Assembly: GCA_905216025.1 (NCBI GenBank)
Contig: CAJMSE010000009.1
Coordinates: forward strand, 1-64,000
Length of the DNA: 64,000 bases
Source of the DNA: an uncultured bacterium
GTDB taxonomy: Bacteria; Bacteroidota; Bacteroidia; Bacteroidales; Bacteroidaceae
Direction of reading: 5' to 3'
Positions 33,664-42,213 of this stretch are shown here, one piece after another. The notes under the pieces were generated by a model. That model searched no databases and was not told where the DNA came from. It saw only the letters and a list, made by a program, of their open reading frames with translations. Numbering within the stretch: the first letter of the stretch is position 1; the number at the start of each line of letters is the position of its first letter. Position numbers and translations under genes: made by a program.

Positions 33664-35769
33664 TTAATCCTCCGTCAGCGTGGCAGAGGCATAGTGCCGG
33701 CGGGCAGCCTCCTTCTGACGTGCCTCGGAGAAGTTGCTCACGCGCTTGAGATAGCCGATGATGCGTGTCATGTAGTCTACGTTCTTGGAGTGGCAGTGAG
33801 GGCACTCGTGCAGGTAACGCTTGTCTATCGTGCCGCATTCGTTGCATATAGTGTTCGGTATGTTGAACGTGAAATAGTTGCAACCCTCCTTCGCCGCCAC
33901 CTTCAGGAGCTGGCGGTACTGTGCCTTCGAGAGATGCTCCTCGAGGTTCATGTGCAGTGCCGAACCGCCGGTGAGGTGCTGGATATACGGTGCTCCGTGC
34001 AGCTTGAACTTGTCGATGATGTTCAGCGAGTCGTCCTCGACCACATAGAAATAGCTGTTGTAGCAGTCGCGCGGCACGAAATATCCGTCCTCGCGATCCC
34101 ACTTCGAGTGCTTCACGCCGACGTTCTCGGCCGGAATCATCTCGCAGTTGAACATCACATCCTTCGTGCGGTACTCCTTGTTCTTCGCTTCCACGAGGCC
34201 GAGCACGGTCTGGACGAATTTCAGATAGTCGGGGTTGTCGTCTATCTTGAGTCCCATGAACTCGGCGGCCTCCACCAGTCCGTTCACTCCGATGGTGAGA
34301 TACTGGCGGCCGATGTTGATGTATCCCGCATCGAAAAGCGGAAGCATGCCGTGCTGCCACAATTCTTTCAGGTTCTCGTTGTATGCCAGCTGCACCTTGT
34401 GGCAGAGGTCGATGATGTCTGTGAGGAACTCCTTATAGTCGAGCTTGTTGTTCACTGCATACTGGATACAGCGGTTGAGGTTCACCGTCAGCACGCTCTT
34501 CGAGCCCGTCGACACTCCTCCCGCGCCGAGAGTGTAGCTGAATCCGTTGTCCTGAATCTCGTTGCGCAGGCGGCAGCAGCTCGACAGAGAGTCGGCGTTG
34601 TCGCTCATGTAGGTGAAGAACGAGTGGCCCTCGGCGTACATCTCAGCCGTGAAGTCGGCCCATTCGGTGTCTATCATGTCGCCGTCCTTGCTCAGCAGGG
34701 CCATCGTCTCGACGGGGAAGGTGAGCACGGTCTTGGTGCGTTCCTTGTTAAACCACTTCATGAAGCGCTTTTGCAGCCAGCTCAGGCCCTCCCAGTCGGG
34801 CTTGCTTCCGTCGGGGAAATAGAACTCTCCGAAGAGGCTTTCAAAGTATGGGCGGTCGTAGTAGGCGATGTTCCAGAACACTGCCTGATAGTTGCGCGCG
34901 CCCGTCGGCTGGTTGATTGAGTAGACAATCTGCTCGAAGCAGTCGGTGATGACCTTGTCGATGGTGCGCTGCTTGAGCGAGAGGTCCACCACCTTGTCGG
35001 CCTCCTTATAGTATTCCTTGCCGTATTCGAGGCCCACGAAGTAGTTGAGATACATGAGGAACTCCGGCGTGGCGCACGCGCCGCTGAGCATGCTTGACAC
35101 CATGAACACCATGTTGACGAATCCGCCGCAGAACGACTTGAGGTTCGTCGGCGCCGTGGAGTTGCCTCCTATCGACATCGTTCCGCCGATAAGCCACGGA
35201 TACATCGTGATGGATGCGCAGTAGTTGGCAAGGCTCGTCTCGTCGTTCTTATATATAAAGTGGTGTGTGAGCATGTCGATATACTTGTCGGAGAGCTCCT
35301 TGCCATACATCTTCTTTATGCGGTCGGTGAGCAGGCGGCGGTTCAGGCGTATGAAGTTCGACTTCGGCAGCTCGCCTATCAGCGTGGCGATGTTCTTGTG
35401 TTCCACGTTGGCGTTGGCGTCATACTTTGACCCCGTGGCTGCGTTGGCCGCCTCGCAGTAGTCGGCGAGAAACTTCAGCTTGTCCATTGTCTCACGGTCT
35501 TCCGTGTGACGCTGCCTGTACAGCATGAACGACTTGGCCACCTTGAAGTATCCTTCCCTCATCAGGGCCTCCTCAACCTGGTTCTGTATCTCCTCGACCT
35601 TTATGCCCTCGTGTATGTCGAGATGGCTGAGTATCTTCGAGATGCAGCCCAAATCCGCCGGTTCGTCCACTGAATTGAACGCCTTTATCACGGCGTTCAT
35701 GATTTTGTCAAGCGAGAAACGGTCTGTCGAGCCGTCTCTCTTGGTGATGGTAAAGCTCTTTATTTCCAT
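33664..35769 (-). CDS. nrdD: Anaerobic ribonucleoside-triphosphate reductase
   Basis: Class III ribonucleotide reductase, a 701-residue oxygen-sensitive glycyl radical enzyme that makes dNTPs under anaerobic conditions. In order: an N-terminal ATP-cone (about residues 4-92, ITKRDGSTDRFSLDKI), the barrel, and the C-terminal zinc site with C642/C645 and C656/C659. The radical glycine G672 lies in TRIIGYL. All are intact. A leader of about 120 nt with a 14-bp inverted repeat precedes it. nrdG follows. LuxR-type regulators lie on both sides of the pair. Confidence 0.96.
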   Translation of the reverse strand: MEIKSFTITKRDGSTDRFSLDKIMNAVIKAFNSVDEPADLGCISKILSHLDIHEGIKVEEIQNQVEEALMREGYFKVAKSFMLYRQRHTEDRETMDKLKFLADYCEAANAATGSKYDANANVEHKNIATLIGELPKSNFIRLNRRLLTDRIKKMYGKELSDKYIDMLTHHFIYKNDETSLANYCASITMYPWLIGGTMSIGGNSTAPTNLKSFCGGFVNMVFMVSSMLSGACATPEFLMYLNYFVGLEYGKEYYKEADKVVDLSLKQRTIDKVITDCFEQIVYSINQPTGARNYQAVFWNIAYYDRPYFESLFGEFYFPDGSKPDWEGLSWLQKRFMKWFNKERTKTVLTFPVETMALLSKDGDMIDTEWADFTAEMYAEGHSFFTYMSDNADSLSSCCRLRNEIQDNGFSYTLGAGGVSTGSKSVLTVNLNRCIQYAVNNKLDYKEFLTDIIDLCHKVQLAYNENLKELWQHGMLPLFDAGYINIGRQYLTIGVNGLVEAAEFMGLKIDDNPDYLKFVQTVLGLVEAKNKEYRTKDVMFNCEMIPAENVGVKHSKWDREDGYFVPRDCYNSYFYVVEDDSLNIIDKFKLHGAPYIQHLTGGSALHMNLEEHLSKAQYRQLLKVAAKEGCNYFTFNIPNTICNECGTIDKRYLHECPHCHSKNVDYMTRIIGYLKRVSNFSEARQKEAARRHYASATLTED

Positions 35770-35786
35770 GTTATAATTTTCTTTTT

Positions 35787-35824
35787 GGAAAACTTTTTCG
35801 TTTCCGTTATCGAAAAAGTTTTCC
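35787..35824 (-). promoter_or_regulatory. 14-bp perfect inverted repeat in the nrdD leader
   Basis: The arms at 35787-35800 and 35811-35824 are exact reverse complements, A/T-rich, with a 10-base loop, ending 18 bp before the nrdD start. It could be an operator or an mRNA hairpin near the ribosome site. Confidence 0.6.
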
Positions 35825-35891
35825 GTTTTTGATAACTTTCTGTCCAGCCTTCATTCATCAGGTAGTCCGTTACGGATAACCCGAACGGATG

Positions 35892-35899
35892 CAAAGATA
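35892..35899 (-). promoter_or_regulatory. -7 promoter box for nrdD
   Basis: On the minus strand it reads TATCTTTG, matching TAnnTTTG, about 122 bp upstream of the nrdD start. Confidence 0.55.
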
Positions 35900-36007
35900 C
35901 AATAAAAATCCGATACTGAGTACCGGATTGCCATCAAAATATTCCGAAAAAGATAATTTTTTATCAGGCAGCGGGAAAGCCCTTGTCTGAAAAAGGACAA
36001 TTTTTTG

Positions 36008-36967
36008 TCAGAGTTTCACCGTCGATATGTCCACAAGTCCGTTCACTATGGCATAGATGGTGAGGCCTGCCGGACTGTGTATCTGCAACTTACGGGCGAT
36101 GTTGCGACGGTGGGTGATGACGGTGTTGATGCTGATGCAGAGGTGGTCGGCAATCTCTTTGTTCGACATTCCCTGCACAAGGGAGACTATCACGTCGCGC
36201 TCGCGCTCAGACAGCATGTCGCCGTTGTCCGGTCCGCCCTTGAACACCATCGTCGATATGTTCTTCGTGACGTCGTTCTGGCGCGACATGCGCTCCAGAC
36301 GGCGTATCGCAGGCACGAGGATGCGGTCTTCCACCTGGGCGTGCAGTTGCAGCCACTCCTCATTATTATATATGTCGTGCAGCGTGGCCATGAGCTGGTT
36401 GTTGTGCCGTGCGTCGCCGGGCATGTACTTGATGATGAGTATTTTCAGTTCAGTGAGCTTCTCCGACGCCTCGTCGTGGTTCTTGGAGAACGTCGCCACG
36501 TTGTATCCCGCCGTCGGCCGGCCGGCCAGCAGCGCGTTGACATACGGGAAAAGCGTCTCCTCCTCATACATCATGTGCTTCCGTATCTCACAGGCATACT
36601 CGTCGTAGAGCTTCATTATCAGTATTCCGAGGCTGTCGCCCTCGTCTATGGACTCCTCGAGTTCCCTGCGGATGAAGGGCAGCTGGAAACCGAGATAGTA
36701 GACGTGGCTCGCCTCGAGATAGCGCAGCAGCGTCGGTACGGACAGCTGCTCGTCGTTGTCGAAGTCGGAATAGCCGTTCATGGCGAAGTTCACCACGGCG
36801 AGAAAGGTATATGTGTCCACCCCGTTGTCCTCGCAGATTTCCTTCACCGTCTTGTCGCCGAAACCGAGATTGATGCCGAAGCTGCCGAGAGACTGCAACA
36901 GGTCGTAGTTGTCTTTGATGAGGGATATCATCTTGTCGCCTGCCTCATATATCTTCTGATTCTTCAT
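36008..36967 (-). CDS. RIC/hemerythrin-like domain fused to a LuxR DNA-binding domain
   Basis: A 319-residue regulator. Residues about 20-60 resemble the N-terminal ScdA/YtfE segment (FGDKTVKEICEDNGVD), but its usual Cys pair is replaced by Gly residues. A hemerythrin-like bundle follows, with His88, H131-x3-E135, H164-D165-E166 and H209-x3-E213 in the RIC di-iron arrangement. The C-terminal LuxR domain reads SERERDVIVSLVQGMSNKEIADHL. A di-iron centre would let it sense oxygen, NO or peroxide and control transcription. The start is set after the promoter at 36997-37004; an earlier TTG start would include the promoter. Neighbouring nrdDG are plausible targets. Confidence 0.85.
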   Translation of the reverse strand: MKNQKIYEAGDKMISLIKDNYDLLQSLGSFGINLGFGDKTVKEICEDNGVDTYTFLAVVNFAMNGYSDFDNDEQLSVPTLLRYLEASHVYYLGFQLPFIRRELEESIDEGDSLGILIMKLYDEYACEIRKHMMYEEETLFPYVNALLAGRPTAGYNVATFSKNHDEASEKLTELKILIIKYMPGDARHNNQLMATLHDIYNNEEWLQLHAQVEDRILVPAIRRLERMSRQNDVTKNISTMVFKGGPDNGDMLSERERDVIVSLVQGMSNKEIADHLCISINTVITHRRNIARKLQIHSPAGLTIYAIVNGLVDISTVKL

Positions 36968-36996
36968 CTTGAATACCCATTTGTTGTTACCGGATG

Positions 36997-37004
36997 CAAA
37001 AATA
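36997..37004 (-). promoter_or_regulatory. -7 promoter box for the hemerythrin-LuxR gene
   Basis: On the minus strand it reads TATTTTTG, matching TAnnTTTG, 29 bp before the chosen start. Confidence 0.6.
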
Positions 37005-37180
37005 GTTATTTCCGGCCAAACAGACAATAATTATTACTCGGTATTTCGGTGCTCCGCGGAAACTTTACGCTAATCGTTTATAGGTATGCAAGGCGGGCTG
37101 GAGACGGTCCGGAAGACCTTTTTACCGCGCGGTTCTATGTAAATAAAGTTCCAGCCAAAAACTTAAAGAACCTTTGATAC

Positions 37181-37356
37181 CAGTCAAAAACACTTTTGAC
37201 AGTTCTCTAAAACACTTTTGCCCGCTCTCAAAAACACGTTTGAGAGTGGGCATAATACCATGGCGGGCAACCCGTTGCACCGTCACGGGCTGCCCATTGC
37301 ACCATCAGAACGGCCCCGTTGCACTATCACGGACAACCTGCCGAACGTCACGGGCG
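37181..37356. repeat. Intergenic array 2 of degenerate 22-bp units (8 units)
   Basis: Units start at 37181, 37203, 37225, 37247, 37269, 37291, 37313 and 37335. The first three are A/T-rich near-palindromes (for example CTCTCAAA...TTTGAGAG). The later ones are GC-rich with GTTGCACCGTCAC-type cores that fit GTNAC-N9-GTTGC. The two halves appear in the mirror order of array 1 at 9.6 kb. It sits between divergent genes (a hemerythrin-LuxR regulator and a porin). Confidence 0.78.
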
Positions 37357-37445
37357 ACCTGCTGCAACGCCGTATGTAAACTAAATTCACATCTTCCGCA
37401 TGCGCATGCGGTGCATACACACGGCGATTTCACGATTTCTGAGTA

Positions 37446-37476
37446 TTGCAGGAACATGGGGAACGAAGTAATTTTG
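37446..37476 (+). promoter_or_regulatory. Promoter of the porin gene
   Basis: TTG at 37446-37448 and TAATTTTG at 37469-37476 are separated by 20 bp, matching the Bacteroidota -33/-7 pattern. The ATG is 34 bp further. Confidence 0.65.
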
Positions 37477-37510
37477 CACCCTGAAAATACAAAACATTTT
37501 ATAACACGCA

Positions 37511-38836
37511 ATGAAAAGAATCATATTCACATTGGCAGCATGCAGCCTCATGGCTGCGGCGCATGCAGAAGCGGTTGCAGGCACTGAGGGCACAGCCGCC
37601 CAGGACCAGCAGGAACAGACACAGAAGGCTCCCGAGAAGAAGAGCAGGCTGAGCGTGGGCGGATATGGCGAGATAGCCTTCAGCCGCAATTTCTTCAGCG
37701 ACCACGTGAGCCGCTACAGTCAGCCGGAAAGCCACAAGAACGACCCGAGCCACGGAAGGTTCGACATTCCGCATGCCGTGATATACCTCGGATACGACTT
37801 CGGCCGCGGATGGACCTTCGGCACGGAGATTGAGTTTGAGCACGGAGGCACGGGCGGAGCCTACGAGAAGGAGGACGAAGAAGGCGGCGAATGGGAGCAG
37901 GAGACCGAGAAAGGCGGCGAGGTTGAGCTGGAGCAGTTCTGGATACAGAAGTCGTGGGCACGCTGGGCCAACCTGCGCATGGGTCACATCGTGGTCCCCG
38001 TCGGCCTGAACAATGCACACCATGAGCCAAACAACTTCTTCACCGTATACCGCCCGGAGGGTGAGAACACGATAATGCCGTCCACATGGCATCAGACCGG
38101 AGCAAGTTTCTGGGGGCGCCACGGCGACTGGCGCTACGAGATTCAGCTGCTGGCAGGCCTCAACGCCGACAACTTCACCAACACCGGATGGATAAACAAA
38201 GGCACATCGTCGCCCCTTGAGTTTGAGGTGGCCAACAAATACGGCACCGCCCTGCGCATCGACAACTACTCACTGCCGGGCCTGCGCATAGGCGTCAGCG
38301 GCTACTACGGCCACGCCATCGGCAACAGCTATCCCAACAACGCCAACGGTGTGGATGCCGAATACAAGGGAAAGGTGGCCGTCGGCAGCTTCGACTTCAC
38401 CTATAACGCACACAACTGGATAGTGCGCGGACAGGCCGACTACGGCTACATGAGCGATGCCGGGCAGCTGAAGTATCTCTACAACCGCCTGAACAACAAG
38501 TCGCCGTTCAAGCACTCGGCCTTCGTCAGCAAGAACGCATACGCCGTAGGCATCGAGGCCGGCTACGACATATTCTCCCAGATAGCCCGCATGCGCAAGG
38601 AAGGCAGCAAGCTCTACATCTTCGGACGCTACGAGCAGTACAACCCGTACGCCTCGGCCACCAAGAACACAAAGTACGAATATACCGAGGTGAAGCGCAT
38701 CGCCGCCGGCATCAACTATCACCCGGTGTCTCAGGTGGTGGTGAAGGCCGAATATTCGCACCGCTTCCTCAAGAGCATCTACAACGACGAGCCCGCGATA
38801 AACATCGGAGTGGCCTATGTGGGATGGTTCCTCTGA
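37511..38836 (+). CDS. Outer-membrane porin-like beta-barrel protein
   Basis: A 441-residue exported protein. The signal peptide (ending near AHAEAVAG) and a Gln/Lys-rich linker are followed by a barrel with many alternating strands (VGGYGEIAFSRNF, WTFGTEIEFEHGG, LRIGVSGYYGHAIG) and a C-terminal strand ending in aromatic residues (VGWFL), typical of outer-membrane proteins. An acidic loop (about residues 115-140, EKEDEEGGEWEQETEKGGE) may face a cation. It is first in a cluster with imelysin, a di-heme protein and CcsBA, which suggests iron or heme uptake, but the transported solute is inference. Confidence 0.85.
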   Translation: MKRIIFTLAACSLMAAAHAEAVAGTEGTAAQDQQEQTQKAPEKKSRLSVGGYGEIAFSRNFFSDHVSRYSQPESHKNDPSHGRFDIPHAVIYLGYDFGRGWTFGTEIEFEHGGTGGAYEKEDEEGGEWEQETEKGGEVELEQFWIQKSWARWANLRMGHIVVPVGLNNAHHEPNNFFTVYRPEGENTIMPSTWHQTGASFWGRHGDWRYEIQLLAGLNADNFTNTGWINKGTSSPLEFEVANKYGTALRIDNYSLPGLRIGVSGYYGHAIGNSYPNNANGVDAEYKGKVAVGSFDFTYNAHNWIVRGQADYGYMSDAGQLKYLYNRLNNKSPFKHSAFVSKNAYAVGIEAGYDIFSQIARMRKEGSKLYIFGRYEQYNPYASATKNTKYEYTEVKRIAAGINYHPVSQVVVKAEYSHRFLKSIYNDEPAINIGVAYVGWFL

Positions 38837-38839
38837 CGG

Positions 38840-38893
38840 CTAAAACAACTAAGACAGCCACCATAGCTATAACAGCTAAGACAGCTACAACAC
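38840..38893. repeat. 9-bp tandem repeat after the porin gene
   Basis: Six degenerate 9-bp units run from 38840 to 38893, with CTAAGACAG as the best copy (units 2 and 5). Confidence 0.8.
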
Positions 38894-38941
38894 CCCCAAA
38901 CCCGATAAATCAAAACTAACAATAAAAAAAACAAAGCAACA

Positions 38942-40207
38942 ATGAAGAAGTATTTTATTCTCCCGATGGCCGTCCTGATGGGCGCGCTCTCAATGACATC
39001 ATGCTCAAGCGACAACGACAATGACGGCGGCAACAGTACGGAATATACCGACCGCTCCTTCGGCAACAGGGCCATCGCCTCGTGCGGAGACATCGTCAGC
39101 AGGATGAACACTGCAAGCAACGTCATCGCCTCATCACGCCTCACCGCCGAGCAGGAGGCCTATCTGCATGGCGTAGTGGACAACCTGGTGGACAACGTCA
39201 TCGTGCCGACATACACAGACCTGGCCGACGACGTGGAAGAGCTCGAGCAGACGCTACACGGACTGACCGTGAACACCATCACGCAGAAAGCCATCAACGA
39301 CGCATGCGACGACTTCAAGGACGCACGCGAGGAATGGGAGCGCAGCGAGGCGTTCCTCATGGGAGCAGCCTCCGACTTCGACGTGGACCCGACGATAGAC
39401 TCGTGGCCGCTCAACCGCACGCTGCTCTTAGGCTATTTCAACAACGGAATGTCTGACGAGGCACTCGAAGACCAGACCATCCTCGGATTCCACGCACTGG
39501 AGTTCATCCTCTTCCGCAACGGACAGCCGCGCAAAGTGGAGGAGTTCAAGGGCTATGACACATACAAAAACTTCACCGGAGTGAGCGGAGCGCAGGAACT
39601 GGCATACGCCCAGACGATATGCACGCTGCTCAAGCAGCGCACCTTCCAGCTGCAGGTGGCTTGGGAAGGCGAGACTGCCGCCAACGCCGGCCGCGTGGCT
39701 GCGGTAAGGGCCGCCGGACTGGACTACACCGTTCCTGAGAACGGCCTGTCGTATGGCGACAACCTGAAGAATGCCGGAGTAGCCGGAAAGCGCAGCACCT
39801 TCACCACCCTCAACAGCGCCATCGCACAGATTCTCTCGGACGATGAGGGCAGCTGCGCCGCCATAGCGAACGAGGTGGGCACGGCTAAGATTGCCAATCC
39901 GTTCTCTGCCGGCGACATCTCCTACGTGGAGTCGCCCTACAGCTACAACTCCATCTCCGACTTCATGGACAACATCCGCTCCATACGCAACGTATGGCAC
40001 GGCAGCCTCGACGGCATCTCCGCCGCCACGAGCTTCCACGGCTTCTTCGCCAACGTAGGCCGCAGCGACATCAACGGCAGCGTGGAGAGCGCCATCAGCG
40101 ACGCCATCACCAACATCGGCAGCATGCCCTCACCCTTCGTGAAGTATGTGAGCACGATATGGAACATCGCCTTCGAGGACGACGAGGACTGGAGCACGGA
40201 AGAATAA
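38942..40207 (+). CDS. Imelysin-family (peptidase M75-like) lipoprotein
   Basis: A 421-residue lipoprotein with lipobox SMTSC and an acidic Asn/Asp/Gly linker. The domain is the imelysin/EfeO-like fold with the GxHxxE motif (GFHALEF, about residue 182). Imelysin proteins bind or regulate uptake of iron or heme at the cell surface; proteolytic activity is doubtful. Its genomic neighbours, a porin and a di-heme protein with CxxCH sites, are usual in imelysin loci. Length is normal. Confidence 0.9.
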   Translation: MKKYFILPMAVLMGALSMTSCSSDNDNDGGNSTEYTDRSFGNRAIASCGDIVSRMNTASNVIASSRLTAEQEAYLHGVVDNLVDNVIVPTYTDLADDVEELEQTLHGLTVNTITQKAINDACDDFKDAREEWERSEAFLMGAASDFDVDPTIDSWPLNRTLLLGYFNNGMSDEALEDQTILGFHALEFILFRNGQPRKVEEFKGYDTYKNFTGVSGAQELAYAQTICTLLKQRTFQLQVAWEGETAANAGRVAAVRAAGLDYTVPENGLSYGDNLKNAGVAGKRSTFTTLNSAIAQILSDDEGSCAAIANEVGTAKIANPFSAGDISYVESPYSYNSISDFMDNIRSIRNVWHGSLDGISAATSFHGFFANVGRSDINGSVESAISDAITNIGSMPSPFVKYVSTIWNIAFEDDEDWSTEE

Positions 40208-40229
40208 ACGGTAAGAGTGGCATTATAAT

Positions 40230-40274
40230 TCTTATATATCTTATAAATCTTATATATCTTATAATTCTTATAGT
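40230..40274. repeat. A/T-rich 9-bp tandem repeat upstream of the di-heme gene
   Basis: Five copies of TCTTATA start exactly 9 bp apart (40230, 40239, 40248, 40257, 40266). They end just before the start codon at 40278, so they may also affect initiation. Confidence 0.85.
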
Positions 40275-40277
40275 AAC

Positions 40278-42041
40278 ATGCAACTAAAATACATCCCCCT
40301 GTTTGCGGCCCTCATCGCCGCACCGATGATAGCCTCGTGCTCCGACGACAGCACCGAAGACACAGGCTCGTTAGGCTCGCTGACGCCGGCCGACAAGACC
40401 TTCGGAGTGGGCAACGACGTGTTCACGGCCGAAGAATGGTATCCCGGCGGACAGCTCGGAACAACGGAAAAGGCCAGCTACTCGGCCGCAGCACCCATCG
40501 TCGAGCGTACGGCAGGCATGGAAGAGAGCTTCAACAAAGGCGAAGACTTCTTCGAGCACCTGTATACCATCAGCGAGGCACCGCGCAAGGGCCTCGGTCC
40601 GGCATGGACACGCAACAGCTGTATCCACTGCCATCCGTCGTACGGACACGGCAAGCGCCAGACAGAATACCGTGCGAACACCGTAGGCAACGGCTATCTG
40701 CTCGTCGTCTACCACCCCACGGCCGGCACCGACGCCGACGGTGTTCAGTATGCGGCCAACTCTTACGTGCGCCACGTCACGGGAATGCCGCAGACGCAGG
40801 CCATGCACCCCTTCAAGGCGCCCATCGACGAGAGTCAGATTAAGATAGAGTGGAAAGAGGTGACGAGCATGCCCAGCGGACTGGCCATGACTTTCCCCGA
40901 CGGCGAGAGCTACTCGCTGATATATCCCGAGGTGACGATTCCGCAGACGGCATTCAACACATCGCCGCGCCCCGACAACTATGAGGTGCGTCTCGAGTCG
41001 ACCATCGGCATCTACGGCACCGGCCTGCTCGACGCCATCGACACCGACGACATGCGCGAGGAATACCGCAGGCAAGCCGCCGCGGGAGCCACGCTCAACC
41101 CGGCGATGTGGGACGCCGCCACGAACGACTGGGCCGCATCGGCATGGTATACGCTGGCCGACGGACAGAAGAAGGTCAAGAAGTTCACATACGCCATGAC
41201 GCGTGCCTCGCTCCAGGACGGCGCCGGCGCCAACGCGATATGGAACATCACCAACGTGACGCGCTCAGACCGCCACTATCTCTACACCACGAAGCAGTGG
41301 GCAAAGGCCATGGCCGAGGACAACGAGGTCATCGACTACATCAGCCGCCGCGGCAACGACAGGAGCTCAGTGCTCTATCCTTACTTCGCAGAGACGAAGG
41401 AGGAGATTTCCAATAAGGTGGAGACACTGCTCGGCCTCAACACGGCATCCGACAAGGACACGTTTGAAAAGTTCTTCGTAAAGGGCGCACCGTATAACGG
41501 CGAGGAGGAGATGAGCGACAAAGACTATTACGACTTCATGGTGTGGCACCGCGGACTGGCCGTTCCGGCTGCCCGTGACCTGGACAACGACAAGGTAAAG
41601 CGGGGCAAGCAGCTATTCAACGAGATGGGATGCGCCACCTGTCACCGCCCGTCGTGGACCACGGGTGAAGACAACTACTGGGCGGACAACAGCATCAAGG
41701 CATACGCCGCCGCCAACGGGCTCGACCCGCAGAACATCCTTCCGCGATTCCCCAACCAGAAGATATGGCCGTATACCGACATGGTGCAGCACCGGCTGTT
41801 CATGAAAAACGACATACGCACGGGATGGTGCCGCACCACCCCGCTCTGGGGCCGCGGCCTGTCGATGCGCCTCACCGGTGCCAGCGACCGTCTGCACGAC
41901 TGCCGTGCCCGCTCGGTGGTGGAGTCAATAATGTGGCACGGATATTCAAGGGAGTCCGACGCCTACTGGACAACGGAGAAATTCTACCGCCTGAGCAAGG
42001 CCGACCGCGATGCCGTCGTCGCCTTCATCGAAGCAATCTAA
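40278..42041 (+). CDS. Di-heme oxidoreductase (DUF1111 thiol oxidoreductase-like) lipoprotein
   Basis: A 587-residue lipoprotein with lipobox IASC. Two c-type heme sites are visible: C115-I-H-C-H119 and C452-A-T-C-H456. This is the DUF1111/DiOx family related to cytochrome c peroxidases, usually next to imelysin genes. The rest is a large extracytoplasmic domain with the expected G-R/H-P motifs (HCHPSYGHGKR). It may handle electrons for iron reduction; direct evidence is absent. Heme attachment would need a cytochrome c maturation system, which the following gene supplies. Confidence 0.9.
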   Translation: MQLKYIPLFAALIAAPMIASCSDDSTEDTGSLGSLTPADKTFGVGNDVFTAEEWYPGGQLGTTEKASYSAAAPIVERTAGMEESFNKGEDFFEHLYTISEAPRKGLGPAWTRNSCIHCHPSYGHGKRQTEYRANTVGNGYLLVVYHPTAGTDADGVQYAANSYVRHVTGMPQTQAMHPFKAPIDESQIKIEWKEVTSMPSGLAMTFPDGESYSLIYPEVTIPQTAFNTSPRPDNYEVRLESTIGIYGTGLLDAIDTDDMREEYRRQAAAGATLNPAMWDAATNDWAASAWYTLADGQKKVKKFTYAMTRASLQDGAGANAIWNITNVTRSDRHYLYTTKQWAKAMAEDNEVIDYISRRGNDRSSVLYPYFAETKEEISNKVETLLGLNTASDKDTFEKFFVKGAPYNGEEEMSDKDYYDFMVWHRGLAVPAARDLDNDKVKRGKQLFNEMGCATCHRPSWTTGEDNYWADNSIKAYAAANGLDPQNILPRFPNQKIWPYTDMVQHRLFMKNDIRTGWCRTTPLWGRGLSMRLTGASDRLHDCRARSVVESIMWHGYSRESDAYWTTEKFYRLSKADRDAVVAFIEAI

Positions 42042-42049
42042 GTTTTAAA

Positions 42050-42190
42050 TGAAGAATGAAGAGTGAAGACGTGTTGATGAGCGAAGCGAGTAATGAAGAA
42101 TCGCCTGCGGGGGAAATGAAGAGTGAAAAATGAAGAGTGAAGAATCGCCTGCGGTTCGTAAAGGAAAGAAAGACGAAGCGCGGGCGGTTC
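42050..42190. repeat. Dispersed TGAAGAATGAAGAG-type repeats
   Basis: Short direct copies of GAAGAATGAAGAG and two copies of GAAGAATCGCCTGCGG lie in the gap before ccsBA. The same type of sequence is inserted inside ligA at 48.8 kb. Confidence 0.75.
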
Positions 42191-42213
42191 TTTGAAAAAA
42201 CGGAAAGCTAAGA

